This document shows, piece after piece, positions 1-10,236 of a stretch of DNA of 25,440 bases. The notes beneath the pieces are model-generated. The model was not told the DNA's origin. It saw only the letters and a program-made list of their open reading frames with translations, and ran no database searches. Within the stretch, counting starts at the first letter, position 1. Every line of letters begins with the position of its first letter. Source of the DNA: DATHSY01 sp046729855. Its GTDB lineage: Bacteria > Actinomycetota > UBA4738 > HRBIN12. The stretch lies in NCBI GenBank assembly GCA_046729855.1, contig JBKPHM010000046.1:1-25440 (forward strand), given 5' to 3'. The position numbers and the translations under genes were made by a program.

Positions 1-653
1 CCGGCCTCCTCGACGACGACCTGCACCGCCGCGAAGTCCCACGTGGCGAGCGCCGGCTCCAGCATCACGTCGACCGACCCGCGCGCCACCAGCATGTGCC
101 CCCAGAAGTCTCCGAACCCGCGGTTGCGGCGCGAGTCCTGCAGGAGCTCGAGGACCGCCCCGGCGTGCGGACCGGCGAGGAGCTCGTCGATCTCCCCGAA
201 GCACACGAAGCTGCGCCCGATCCGGTCGGCCCTGGAGGCCTCGATCCTCTCGCCGTTCAACGTTGCGCCGCCCCCCGACGCGGCCGCATACCGCTCGCCG
301 AGCGCCGGGGCGTTCACCAGGCCGAGGACGGGCCGGTCGGCGACCGCCAGCGCGATGAGGTTCGCCCAGATCTGGACGCCGTCCGCGAAGTTCCTCGTGC
401 CGTCGATCGGGTCGACGACCCACCGTCGGTCACCACCGGTCTCAAGGCCGCCCTCCTCGCCGAGGACAGCGTCCGCTGGGAACCGCTCGTGGACGCGCTC
501 GCGGATCATCGCTTCGATCGCCACGTCGACGTCCGTCACGGGCGTGTGGTCCGCTTTGTGCCTGACCTCGAAGGTCCCGCGGAAGAACGACATCGCGATC
601 TGGCCCGCCTCGTCCGCGAGCTCGTGGGCGAAGGCCAGCTCCGCCTCCAGCAC
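1..653 (-). CDS. hisN: Histidinol-phosphatase, inositol-monophosphatase family (3' end missing)
   Basis: The gene runs off the left edge; about 217 residues are visible of a family usually near 260. The frame reads GEEGG, then DPIDGTRNF, the metal-binding motif of the Li-sensitive inositol monophosphatase superfamily. Near the visible end it reads RGFGDFWGHMLVARGS and LEPALATWDFAAVQVVVEEAG, which resembles the HisN branch (L-histidinol phosphate to L-histidinol, last-but-one step of histidine synthesis, cytoplasmic) more than suhB or cysQ. I chose the GTG at 653 because translation then begins VLEAELAFAHELADEAG, close to the family N-terminus, and because a TATCGT box ends 6 nt before it, fitting a leaderless start. 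No Shine-Dalgarno sequence is visible. It is divergent from tig. A generic inositol monophosphatase is the alternative; family membership is secure, substrate less so. Confidence 0.85.
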   Translation of the reverse strand, partial: MLEAELAFAHELADEAGQIAMSFFRGTFEVRHKADHTPVTDVDVAIEAMIRERVHERFPADAVLGEEGGLETGGDRRWVVDPIDGTRNFADGVQIWANLIALAVADRPVLGLVNAPALGERYAAASGGGATLNGERIEASRADRIGRSFVCFGEIDELLAGPHAGAVLELLQDSRRNRGFGDFWGHMLVARGSVDVMLEPALATWDFAAVQVVVEEA

Positions 654-659
654 GGCCGC

Positions 660-665
660 ACGATA
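660..665 (-). promoter_or_regulatory. Candidate -10 box of hisN (leaderless geometry)
   Basis: TATCGT read on the minus strand, followed by six bases and then the GTG at 653. This is the spacing expected when transcription starts at the first base of the start codon. No clear -35 is visible. It helps decide the hisN start. Confidence 0.45.
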
Positions 666-745
666 CCCGACGCGGTCGGCGGGTCCTGTGCGGGTCCTGC
701 GTTCTTGGGCCGCCGGCGGTGGCCGGCTGGCCCGGATCGCGGTGC

Positions 746-751
746 TACCCT
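746..751 (+). promoter_or_regulatory. Candidate -10 box of the tig operon
   Basis: TACCCT (TANNNT class) lies nine bases before the ATG at 761. There is no purine-rich ribosome binding site between them, so the mRNA would be leaderless or nearly so. No convincing -35 element is seen at the usual distance. Confidence 0.4.
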
Positions 752-760
752 CGGGTCCGC

Positions 761-2104
761 ATGCACACGACCGTCGAGGAGACCGACAAGCACAAGGTCC
801 GGCTGACGGTCGAGGTCGAGCCGGACCGGATCGGCAAGGACCTCGATCGGACGTACCGACGCATCGCCCAGCAGGTCAAGGTCCCCGGGTTCCGCAAGGG
901 GAAGGTCCCCCGAAAGGTGATCGACGCCCAGATCGGGCGCGACGCCGTCGTGGGCGAGTTCATCGAGGACTCCGTCCCGACGTACTACCGCGAGGCCCTC
1001 CGCGAGCATGAGCTCGCTCCGATCACGGACCCCGACATCGACCTCGGCCAGCTCGAGGAGGGCAAGCCGCTCGTGTTCACGGCGACCGTTGAGGTCCGTC
1101 CGCGGCTGCAGCTCGAGGAGCGCGACTACAAGGGCATCAAGGTGGAGCGGCCATCGGCGTCCGTCTCGGACAGGGAGGTCGACGACATGCTCGAGCGCCT
1201 GCGGGAGCGGTTCGCGGAGCTCGAGACGGTCGGCCGCCCCGCGCGGACCGGCGACTACGTCCTGATCGACCTGCGCGCCAGCATCCACGACCAGGAGGTC
1301 CCCGAGGCGACCCGCCCCGACTACCTGTACGAGATCGGATCGGGCGAGTTCACGGGCAAGCTCGACGAGGAGCTCGAGGGCAAGCGCGCCGGCGAGATCC
1401 TGCGCTTCAACGCGCCGCTCGATGAGCGATTCGGAGATCGAGCGGGCCAGGAGGTCTCCTTCCAGGTCTTGGTGAAGGAGGTGAAGGGCAAGAAGCTCCC
1501 GGACGTGGACGATGCGTTCGCAAAGACGGCGTCCGAGTTCGACACGCTCGCCGAGCTCAGAGAGGGCCTGCGCGAACAGCTGCGTGCCAACAAGGAGCGC
1601 GCCGCCGATGCCGAGGTTCGAGACCTCGTCCTGCAGACGCTCGTGGATTCCGTCGACGTCGAGCTGCCGGACGCGCTCGTCGACGAGGAGGTCGAGCACC
1701 GCCTCCGGCACGCCCGCGAGCGCGCGGAGCGCACGGGGATGCCGCTCGAGGAGCTGCTGCGGTCCCAGGGGTTCGACGAGCTGCGCTTTCGGTCCGACGC
1801 GCGCGCGCACTCGATCCGTGCGATCAAGGCGGACCTGGCCCTGGAGGCGGTGGCGCGCAACGACGACCTCGAGGTCACCGCCGAGGAGATCGGTCGCGAG
1901 ATCTCGCAGCTCGCCTCCGCGCTCGGCCGCGACGCGAAGGACGTCGCGAAGCAGCTGGACCGCAGCGGTCAGGTCGTCTCACTGGCCGGTGATATCATCC
2001 GTTCGAAGGCGCTCGACGTCCTCGTCGAGCACGCCGAAGTGGTGTCCGAAGGCGCGGCACCGTCCGAGCCTCCCGAGCAGGAGCAAGCGGAGGAGAAATC
2101 ATGA
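761..2104 (+). CDS. tig: Trigger factor, ribosome-associated chaperone and peptidyl-prolyl isomerase
   Basis: Encodes 447 residues, normal for trigger factor. The N-terminal domain carries the ribosome-docking signature GFRKGKVPRKVI at about residues 43-54. A central FKBP-type prolyl isomerase domain follows (about 150-235, with GDYVLIDLRA and the IGSGEFTGKLDEELEG segment). A charged, helical C-terminal chaperone domain ends in an acidic Glu/Pro-rich tail. The protein binds the ribosome exit tunnel and shields nascent chains. An in-frame start at 719 exists, but the ATG at 761 gives the conserved N-terminus (MHTTVEETDKHKVRLTVEVE) and sits just after a -10-like box, so I chose 761. The stop overlaps the clpP start (ATGA at 2101-2104), so the two are translationally coupled. 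The order tig-clpP-clpX is widespread in bacteria. Confidence 0.97.
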   Translation: MHTTVEETDKHKVRLTVEVEPDRIGKDLDRTYRRIAQQVKVPGFRKGKVPRKVIDAQIGRDAVVGEFIEDSVPTYYREALREHELAPITDPDIDLGQLEEGKPLVFTATVEVRPRLQLEERDYKGIKVERPSASVSDREVDDMLERLRERFAELETVGRPARTGDYVLIDLRASIHDQEVPEATRPDYLYEIGSGEFTGKLDEELEGKRAGEILRFNAPLDERFGDRAGQEVSFQVLVKEVKGKKLPDVDDAFAKTASEFDTLAELREGLREQLRANKERAADAEVRDLVLQTLVDSVDVELPDALVDEEVEHRLRHARERAERTGMPLEELLRSQGFDELRFRSDARAHSIRAIKADLALEAVARNDDLEVTAEEIGREISQLASALGRDAKDVAKQLDRSGQVVSLAGDIIRSKALDVLVEHAEVVSEGAAPSEPPEQEQAEEKS

Positions 2105-2739
2105 GCCAGATCAGGGATTACCTCGTTCCCGTCGTCGTCGAGCAGACGAGCCGGGGCGAGCGTTCGTTCGACATCTACTCGCGCCTGCTCAAGGAGCGGA
2201 TCGTGTTCCTCGGGACGCCGATCGACGACAACGTCGGGAACCTGATCATGGCGCAGCTGCTCCACCTGGAGAGCGAGGACCCCGAGAAGGACATCAACCT
2301 GTACATCAACTCGCCGGGCGGCGACATCACGGCGTTGTTCGCGATCTACGACACGATGCAGTACATCAAGCCCGATGTCTCCACGATCGTGATGGGTCAG
2401 GCGGCGTCGGCGGCGGCAGTCCTGCTGCTCGCCGGAGGCAGGGGCAAGCGGTTCGCGCTGCCGCACTCGCGCGTCCTGCTGCACCAGCCGCACGGCGGCG
2501 CGCAGGGCCAGGCGGTGGACATCGAGATCCAGGCCAAGGAGATCATCCGGTACCGCAAGCTGCTGGACGAGCTGATCGCCAAGCACACCGGTCAGCCCCT
2601 CGACAAGGTGGGCAAGGACACGGACCGCGACTTCATCCTCACGGCCGAAGAGGCGGTGGCCTACGGCGTAGTCGACGAGGTCATCAGCAGCCGGAAGGTC
2701 CTGCCCGAACTCGCAGCAGCGGCCGCGGGAGGCGCGTAA
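2101..2739 (+). CDS. clpP: ATP-dependent Clp protease proteolytic subunit
   Basis: A 212-residue serine peptidase of family S14. The triad is complete: Ser103 in GQAASAAA, His128 in LLHQPHGG, and Asp177 in DTDRDF, with the family's 25- and 49-residue spacings. INSPGGDI (69-76) forms part of the oxyanion/substrate region. ClpP assembles as a double heptamer and degrades proteins unfolded by ClpX, encoded next. The ATG overlaps the tig stop by 4 nt and is preceded by a strong GGAGGAG ribosome binding site lying inside the end of tig. The GQAASAAAVLL segment resembles actinobacterial ClpP2. Many actinobacteria have tandem clpP1-clpP2 here, but only one copy is present in this operon; a second may be elsewhere. 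Confidence 0.97.
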   Translation: MSQIRDYLVPVVVEQTSRGERSFDIYSRLLKERIVFLGTPIDDNVGNLIMAQLLHLESEDPEKDINLYINSPGGDITALFAIYDTMQYIKPDVSTIVMGQAASAAAVLLLAGGRGKRFALPHSRVLLHQPHGGAQGQAVDIEIQAKEIIRYRKLLDELIAKHTGQPLDKVGKDTDRDFILTAEEAVAYGVVDEVISSRKVLPELAAAAAGGA

Positions 2740-2743
2740 CATA

Positions 2744-2768
2744 CCCCGGAAGGCCGGGGAGCCCGGCC
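2744..2768 (+). repeat. Two overlapping, mutually exclusive hairpins in the clpP-clpX spacer
   Basis: The 51-nt spacer holds CCCCGG-AAGG-CCGGGG (2744-2759, six pairs, tetraloop) and GGCCGGG-GAG-CCCGGCC (2752-2768, seven pairs, three-base loop). They share bases 2752-2759, so only one can form at a time. No T-run follows, so this is not a standard intrinsic terminator. It lies about 5 nt before the clpX ribosome binding site and could adjust clpX relative to clpP. Confidence 0.4.
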
Positions 2769-2790
2769 GCCGATCCAGGAGATAGGGCGA

Positions 2791-4052
<1,262 letters not shown>

Positions 4053-4056
<4 letters not shown>

Positions 4057-7000
4057 CGGAGCTCTTTCTCGAGTTCGCGCGCCCGCTCGAGCTCGTCGAG
4101 GGACTGCAGCTCCTCGAACAGCGTCGCGGCCCGAGCCAGCCGCTCGTGGGCCTCGTCGCTCGCCCCCCGCCGCGCCAGCTCTTCCGCGAGCCACAGCTCC
4201 GTCCGCGCGACCTCCCAGCGCTGGCCGAGGACGTTGAGTCCTTCGCGAGCCTCCCGCAGCTGCTCGAGCGCGCCGTCGTCGCCCTCGCGAAGCCGGACCA
4301 GCGCCTCGAGCCGGTCGAGGTGGACCGGGAGCGAGATCGCCCCGGCCCCCGCCGCGTACGCGCGCGAGCGCTCGATGAACGCCCGCGCGCCGTCAAGACG
4401 GCCGGACTCCGCGAACAGCGTGGCGAACAGCTGCTCGGTGAGTGGCTGGCCGATCTTCGACGGGGTCTCGGCGACGGCGTCGAGCTGCTCGAAGGCTTCG
4501 TCGATGGCGCCCTCGCGTGCCAGAAGCCAAGCGCGCCAGATCGCGAGGTGCAGCGAGCGGCCGACGACGGTGCCGCCCTGTTCCTCGACCAGGGCCCGTA
4601 GCCGGGTCTGCGACGGGTCTCGTCGGACCGCCGCGATCAGCGCCGCGGAGCCGAAGAGCGGCGCCGTGAAGTACGGAGGAACGCGGTCGCCGAGCAGGCG
4701 TTCGACGCGGGGCAGGACGTCGTCCATCACTCGGTCCCACCGGCCGAGCGCGAAGCACGCGGCGGCGACCCACGACGCGTTGTGGATGTAGAGACCCTCG
4801 GCCTCGGCCTCGGTGACGCGCATCCCGTGTTCGCCGAGCTCGAGCGAGCGTACGTGATCGCCGACGTAGAAGTAGTGCCACGCGGCCATCGCGAAGATGT
4901 CGCCGAGCTCCCACGGCTGTTCGATTCGCTCGGCCATCACGAGCCGGCGCTCGATCAGCGGTCGCGCGTCCGCGTATCGACCCAGCGTGACCGGGACCGA
5001 CGCCGCGCCGTCGAGCGCCGCCGACGCCATGTCGAGCCGGCCCATCCGCTCGGCCATGTCGGCGGCGCGTCGCCCGGCATCGAGGGCCTCCTCCGCCTCC
5101 CCGGGACGGAGCGGCCGTCCGGGACCGATCGAGAACGGACCGAAGGCCTTCGCCATGTGTAGAGCGACGGTCTCCTCGGTCTCCTCGTCGCCGAGGTGCT
5201 CCGTGCCGATTGCTACGTACCGCTGCACCTCCGACTCGTCCGGGTGCTCGCGCATCGAGCCGGGCCACCGCGTCGGCGCCTCGACGGCCCGCGCGCAAGC
5301 CCGCGCGATCGCGAGCCGGTCGTCCGGGGCGTACTCGAGCCGGAGGTCGACGGCCTCCTTGAGGCTGCGCCACGCGAGGTCGCCCTGGTAGTTGGCGATC
5401 GCCGCAGTGCCGAGCTTTTCGAGTGCGAGGGCTCGGTCGATCGGGTCGATCGCGATGCCGAGCGCCTTCTGCGCGAGCTTCAGCGCGCGCTCGATCACAA
5501 AGCGACGGTGGCCCTCCTCCGAGGCGGCGAGCAGCGAGGCGATCGCCCTGCGCCGAAGCCGCGTGACCTCCGACTCGTCGGCGTCCTCCGGCACCGCGCG
5601 GAGCGCTTCGACGTAGTGGTAGGCGAGGAGGTCGACGAACTCGCTCGCCCGCTCGCCCGCAGTCTCCTCGATCCAACGCGCGACGAGCGCGTGCGAGGCG
5701 CCGCGATCTCGCCGGGGCAGGCTTTCGTACGCGACCTCGCGCGTGAGGATGTGTTTGAAGATGAACTCGGGCTCGCCCGCGATCGACGACGCGAGCCGTG
5801 ACAGGACCAGCTCCCGTTCCTCCAGGCGCTCGAGCGTTTCGCGGAGGCGTTCGCGGTCGCCGTTCAGGAGCCGTTCGACCGGTCCGGGCCAGAACACGCG
5901 CCCGACCACAGCGGCGCGCTGGAGCGCCCGTTTTTGCGCCGGGTCGAGCAGGTCGATCCTCGCTGCGAGCACGGCCTGAACGGTGTCGGGGATGACGACG
6001 TCCGCCACGCGGTCCGTCGCCCGCCAGCGGTCGCCCTCGCGGACGATCCGTCGTTCGTCGATCAAGTGACGGACAATCTCCTCGAGGAAAAACGGGTTGC
6101 CCTCGGCCCGCTCCAGGATCCTGCGGTGGATCCCGTACGGCAGGTCCTCGACGGCGAGCAGGAGGCTGACGAGCCGGTCGGCCTCCTGCTCGGACAGCGG
6201 TTCGAGGGCGACCGACGAGACGTTGCGCCGCCCGCCACCCCACCCCGGGCGACGCTCGATCAACTGCGGCCGCGCGGGACAGACGATGAGGACGGCCCCC
6301 ACGACGCGCTCAGCGAGCTCGTCGAGCAGGTCGAGCAGCGCCGGATCTCCCCAGTGGATGTCCTCGATGATCGCCACGACGGGCGAGTGCTCGGCGAGCG
6401 AGGAGAACAGCGATCGCCACGCGCCGTGGATCTTGGCACGAACCTCGCGCGGCCCGGCGTTCGTGAACGGGAACTCCGGGTCCCGCACTCCGACCGTGTA
6501 GGCGAGCGCCGCGGTCGCCTTCCGGGGGTTCGCCGCGAACGCCTCGGTGAGCTGCTCGGCGCCGAACGCGCGGATGCGCTCGAGCGTCGTCTCGGGCGGG
6601 TCAGAGTCGCGGACGCCGGCGAGCGATTTCAGGATCTCGGCGAGCGGCCAGTACGTCACGCCGTCACCGTAGGGGAGGCAGCGGCCGCGCACCACGGTCG
6701 GTGCGATTCCGTCCGCCCCGCCCGCGAGCCCCATGACGAACTCCTGCGTGAGCCGGCTCTTGCCAACGCCCGGTTCGCCGTAGATCGTCACGAGCGCCGG
6801 CCGCGATTCCGTCACGACCCGGTCGTACAGCGTGCTGAGCAGGGCGAGCTCCTGATCGCGGCCGACCATGGGCGCGTGTAGGCCGGGGATCCCGCGTTCG
6901 GAGCCGGTTCCGGCCTCCGACTCGAGCAGCACTGCCGGCACCGGATGCTGCTTGCCTCGCAAGTCGCGCTCGCCGAGCTCGCGGAAGCGGAACGTCCGCG

Positions 7001-7640
7001 CTGCCCGGGCGGTCCGCTCCGCGACCACGACCTCTCCGGGCTCGGCGGTCTGCTCCAGGCGGGCCGCCACGTTGACGGCGTCGCCGGTGACCATCGGGTC
7101 CCCCGGCCGCGGATCGGTCGCCGCAAGGACCTCGCCGGTATTGAGCCCGATGCGGATCTCGAGCGAGACGCCGAACCGCGACGACAGCTCCTCGTTCACC
7201 CCGGGCAGGCGCCTGCGCATTCGAAGGGCGGCTCTCAAAGCCCTGGTCGGGTCGTCCTCGTGGGCGACCGGGACACCGAACGCGGCCATGATCGCGTCGC
7301 CGATGAACTTCTCGACCGTCCCGCCCTCGGCCTCGATCTCCTGGCGCATCGCCGCGAAGTAGGTGCCGAGCACCTCCTGCAGCCGCTCGGCGTCGAGCCG
7401 CTCGCCGAGCTCGGTTGAGCCCGTTACGTCGGCAAAGAGCATCGTCACGAGCCGGCGCTCCTGACCCGTCGGAACGCGCTCCTCCGGCCCGAGCCGGGTC
7501 CCGCACGTCGGACAGAAACGGGCTCCCTCTGGAAGTGCGGCCCCGCACTGCGGACAGCCCGAGATGAGCGAGGCGCCGCACGACGTGCAGAACCGAGCGC
7601 CGTCGGGGTTCTCGCCCCCGCAGTTCCGACATACCGCCAC
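4053..7640 (-). CDS. Zinc-ribbon / class III adenylate cyclase / AAA-type ATPase regulator
   Basis: A 1195-residue multidomain protein. Two zinc ribbons come first (Cys4, 7, 18, 21 and Cys29, 32, 43, 46). A class III nucleotide cyclase domain (about 60-240) follows, with metal-binding Asp71 (FADVTGST) and Asp115 (KFIGDAIMA), ATP-selecting Lys111 and Asp181, and transition-state Asn190 and Arg194 (GDAVNVAARLE). All catalytic positions look intact, so cAMP production is plausible. Next is a STAND/AAA-like ATPase with Walker A GEPGVGKS (288-295) and Walker B VVAIIEDIHW (421-430). The remainder is alpha-helical and TPR-like. No LuxR-type DNA-binding domain is seen at the C-terminus. I chose the GTG at 7640 because it places the first zinc ribbon at the N-terminus and follows a TAGACT box; the in-frame ATG at 7880 would lie deep inside valS. 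The activating signal is unknown. Confidence 0.88.
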
Positions 7641-7650
7641 CCTGCGACCG

Positions 7651-7656
7651 AGTCTA
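7651..7656 (-). promoter_or_regulatory. Candidate -10 box of the cyclase gene
   Basis: TAGACT on the minus strand, ten bases before the GTG at 7640. It is the mirror image of the valS -10 box and lies within the left arm of the inverted repeat at 7649-7690. There is no clear -35 element. The leader would be zero to a few nucleotides. Confidence 0.5.
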
Positions 7657-7682
7657 CGGTCCGTCGCCCCAACGGCATCCCG

Positions 7683-7688
7683 TAGACT
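7683..7688 (+). promoter_or_regulatory. Candidate -10 box of the valS operon (leaderless)
   Basis: TAGACT followed by seven bases and the ATG at 7696. With the usual 6-7 nt from -10 to transcription start, the mRNA would begin at or next to the start codon. No ribosome binding site is visible. This supports 7696 as the true valS start. Confidence 0.55.
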
Positions 7689-7695
7689 CGCCGTC

Positions 7696-10236
7696 ATGGG
7701 CGTGCCCGAGAAGCCGACCCTCGATGGGCTCGAGGCGAAGTGGGGCGAGTGGTGGGAGACCGCCGGGACGTACCGCTTCGACCGTTCGAGGCCTCGCGAG
7801 CGTGTGTACGCGATCGACACGCCGCCGCCCACCGTGAGCGGTTCGCTCCACGTCGGCCACGTGATGTCGTTCACCCACACGGACCTGATCGCCCGCTACA
7901 AGCGGATGGCCGGGCTCGAGGTCTTCTATCCCATCGGGTGGGACGACAACGGATTGCCAACGGAGCGGCGCGTCCAGAACTACTTTGGGGTCCGGTGCGA
8001 CCCATCGCTGCCCTACGACTCCGCGTTCGACGTGAATACGCTCGAGCGTCCGAGCGAAGAGCCGGTGCCGATCAGCCGGCCCAACTTCATCGAGCTGTGC
8101 GAGCGTCTCACGGTCGAGGACGAGAAGGGTTTCGAGGAGCTGTTCCGCCGCCTCGGGCTGTCCGTCGACTGGCGGTGCACGTACACGACGATCGGCGACG
8201 TTTCGCGGCGCGCGTCGCAGCGCGGGTTCCTCCGGCTGGTCCGCCGGGGGCTCGCGTACACGACAGAGGCACCGACGATGTGGGACGTCGACTTCCGGAC
8301 CGCGGTGGCACAGGCCGAGATCGAGGACCGCGAGACCGACGGCACCTATTACCGGATCGAGTTCGAGCGTCAGGACGGTGGGGCCGCCGTCGAGATCGAG
8401 ACCTCTCGTCCCGAGCTGATCCCGGCCTGCGTCGCGCTGGTGGCGCACCCATCCGACGGGCGATACGCGTCGCTCCTGGGGTCGCGCGTGGTCACGCCGC
8501 TGTTCCGCGTGCCTGTGCCGGTGGTCGCGCACGAGCTGGCAGATCCAGACAAGGGGACCGGGATCGCGATGATCTGCACATTCGGGGATATCAACGACGT
8601 CACGTGGTGGCGCGAGCTGTCGCTTGCGACCCGCGTCGTGATCCGCCGTGACGGCACCCTGGGGCCGGGCCGGTTTGGCGAGCCGGGGTGGGAGTCCCTC
8701 CAGGCCGACGCCGCGAACGCCGCGATGGCCGAGCTCGCCGGCGAGACCGCGAGGCAGGCTCGCAAGCGCATCACCGAGCTGCTCGCCGACGCCGGCGCGC
8801 TCCGGGGCGAGCCGCGACCGGTCCGACACGTCGTGAAGTTCTACGAGAAGGGGGAGCGGCCGCTCGAGGTCATCACGAGCCGGCAGTGGTTCGTGCAGAC
8901 CCTCCGGTTCCGCGAGCGGCTGCTCGAGCTCGGCCGCGAGCTCCGGTGGCACCCTCCGTTCATGGGCGCCAGGTACGCGTCGTGGGTCGAGGGCCTCAAC
9001 AGCGATTGGGCGATCAGCCGCCAGCGGTACTTCGGCGTGCCGATCCCGGTCTGGTACCGCCTCGACGCCGACGGCGGGCCCGATCACGAGGATCCCATCC
9101 TGCCGGAGGAGTCCGCGTTGCCGGTCGACCCGCAGGACGATGTCCCGCCCGGCTACACGGCCGAGCAGCGGGGCGAGCCCGGGGGCTTCGTCGGCGATCC
9201 CGACGTCATGGACACGTGGGCCACGTCGTCGCTGACGCCGCAGATCGCCGGCGGGTGGGAGGAGGACGCCGACCTGTTCGGACGCGTCTTTCCGATGGAT
9301 CACCGTCCCCAGGCGCACGAGATCATCCGGACGTGGCTGTTCTACACGGTCCTACGTTCCGAGCTCGAGCACGGAACGCTGCCCTGGTCGAACGCCGTGA
9401 TCAGCGGCTTCGTGCTGGACCCCGAACGCAAGAAGATGTCGAAGTCGAAGGGCAACGTCGTCACGCCGATCGAGATGTTCGAGCGTCACAGCTCGGACGC
9501 GGTGCGGTACTGGGCCGGGAGCGCCCGCCTGGGCATCGACGCCGCGTTCGATGAGCAGCAGATGCGCGTCGGGCGGCGCCTCGCGATCAAGATCCTGAAC
9601 GCGTCTCGGTTCGTGCTCTCGTTCGGGGCGGCGGAGGGCGACGTGACGGACCCGCTCGACCGCTCGATGCTTTCGGCACTCGTGCGCGTCGTCGAAGAGG
9701 CGGTGCAGGCGTTCGAGGGCTACGACCACGCCCGGGCGCTGGAGGTCACCGAACGCTTCTTCTGGGGGTTCACGGACGATTACCTGGAGCTCGTGAAGAA
9801 CCGGGCGTACGGCGACGGCGGGGGCGCAGCATCGGCGATCTGCGCGCTCCGGACGGCCCTGTCGGTGCTGCTGCGACTGTTCGCGCCGTTCCTGCCGTAC
9901 GTCACCGAGGAGGTGTGGTCGTGGTGGCGCGAGGGCGCGATCCACCGGGCGCGCTGGCCGTTGGCCGATGAGCTCGGTGAAGCGGCCGGCGCGGACGCGG
10001 AGGTGTACGAGCTCGCTGCGCAGGTCCTCACGGCCGTCCGCAAGGAGAAGGCGCTCGCGAAGGTGTCGCTCCGGGCGCCCGTGGAACGGGTCCGCGTAAG
10101 GGACAGCGCGGAACGGATCGGCAAGTTGAGGCTCGCGCAGGAGGACCTGACGCAGGCGGGCAACATCGAGGATCTGGGGCTCTCCGGCGACGGCGACGTC
10201 GGGATCGACGTGGTGCTGAAGCCGGTCGATGCCTGA
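7696..10236 (+). CDS. valS: Valyl-tRNA synthetase
   Basis: An 846-residue class Ia aminoacyl-tRNA synthetase that charges tRNA-Val. The HIGH-type motif is HVGH at 52-55 in PPTVSGSLHVGH, and the KMSKS loop is at 580-584. An editing (CP1) domain lies between, including the ETSRPELIPACVALVAHP segment. FYPIGWDDNGLPTERRVQNYFGVRCDP is the form found in actinobacterial ValRS, which is shorter than the E. coli type (about 950). An anticodon-binding helical domain follows the KMSKS loop; the short C-terminus has no long coiled-coil arm. The gene overlaps folC by 8 nt. Starts further upstream are in frame but would run across the divergent promoter region and lack similarity. Confidence 0.97.
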   Translation: MGVPEKPTLDGLEAKWGEWWETAGTYRFDRSRPRERVYAIDTPPPTVSGSLHVGHVMSFTHTDLIARYKRMAGLEVFYPIGWDDNGLPTERRVQNYFGVRCDPSLPYDSAFDVNTLERPSEEPVPISRPNFIELCERLTVEDEKGFEELFRRLGLSVDWRCTYTTIGDVSRRASQRGFLRLVRRGLAYTTEAPTMWDVDFRTAVAQAEIEDRETDGTYYRIEFERQDGGAAVEIETSRPELIPACVALVAHPSDGRYASLLGSRVVTPLFRVPVPVVAHELADPDKGTGIAMICTFGDINDVTWWRELSLATRVVIRRDGTLGPGRFGEPGWESLQADAANAAMAELAGETARQARKRITELLADAGALRGEPRPVRHVVKFYEKGERPLEVITSRQWFVQTLRFRERLLELGRELRWHPPFMGARYASWVEGLNSDWAISRQRYFGVPIPVWYRLDADGGPDHEDPILPEESALPVDPQDDVPPGYTAEQRGEPGGFVGDPDVMDTWATSSLTPQIAGGWEEDADLFGRVFPMDHRPQAHEIIRTWLFYTVLRSELEHGTLPWSNAVISGFVLDPERKKMSKSKGNVVTPIEMFERHSSDAVRYWAGSARLGIDAAFDEQQMRVGRRLAIKILNASRFVLSFGAAEGDVTDPLDRSMLSALVRVVEEAVQAFEGYDHARALEVTERFFWGFTDDYLELVKNRAYGDGGGAASAICALRTALSVLLRLFAPFLPYVTEEVWSWWREGAIHRARWPLADELGEAAGADAEVYELAAQVLTAVRKEKALAKVSLRAPVERVRVRDSAERIGKLRLAQEDLTQAGNIEDLGLSGDGDVGIDVVLKPVDA

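Larger units (their letters stand above)
7649..7690. repeat. 11-bp inverted repeat spanning the cyclase/valS divergent promoters
   Basis: The arms are CGAGTCTACGG (7649-7659) and CCGTAGACTCG (7680-7690), perfect complements separated by 20 bp. Each arm contains one TAGACT -10 box, one facing each way. The whole 55-bp intergenic region is therefore nearly symmetric, which could bind a dimeric regulator or simply be two copies of a preferred promoter sequence. Confidence 0.6.

Noticed and set aside
536..1810. Long minus-strand open frame antisense to trigger factor (424 codons)
   Set aside because: It lies wholly opposite a well-conserved gene, has a repetitive Arg/Leu/Asp-rich translation, and is expected from third-position G/C bias in high-G+C DNA.
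2737..2742. TAACAT (clpP stop) and the similar TAGCAT at the fabG stop (15085-15090) as -10 boxes for clpX and acpP
   Set aside because: Stop codons give TAA/TAG for free, so TANNNT matches there are frequent by chance; no -35 elements support them.
7641..7880. Upstream ATG extension of the cyclase gene
   Set aside because: It would overlap the valS coding start by 185 bp and cross both promoters; the added residues lack similarity to the family, whose N-terminus is the zinc ribbon.
7654..9318. 554-codon minus-strand frame opposite valS
   Set aside because: Antisense to conserved catalytic regions of ValRS; no motif and no start signal.
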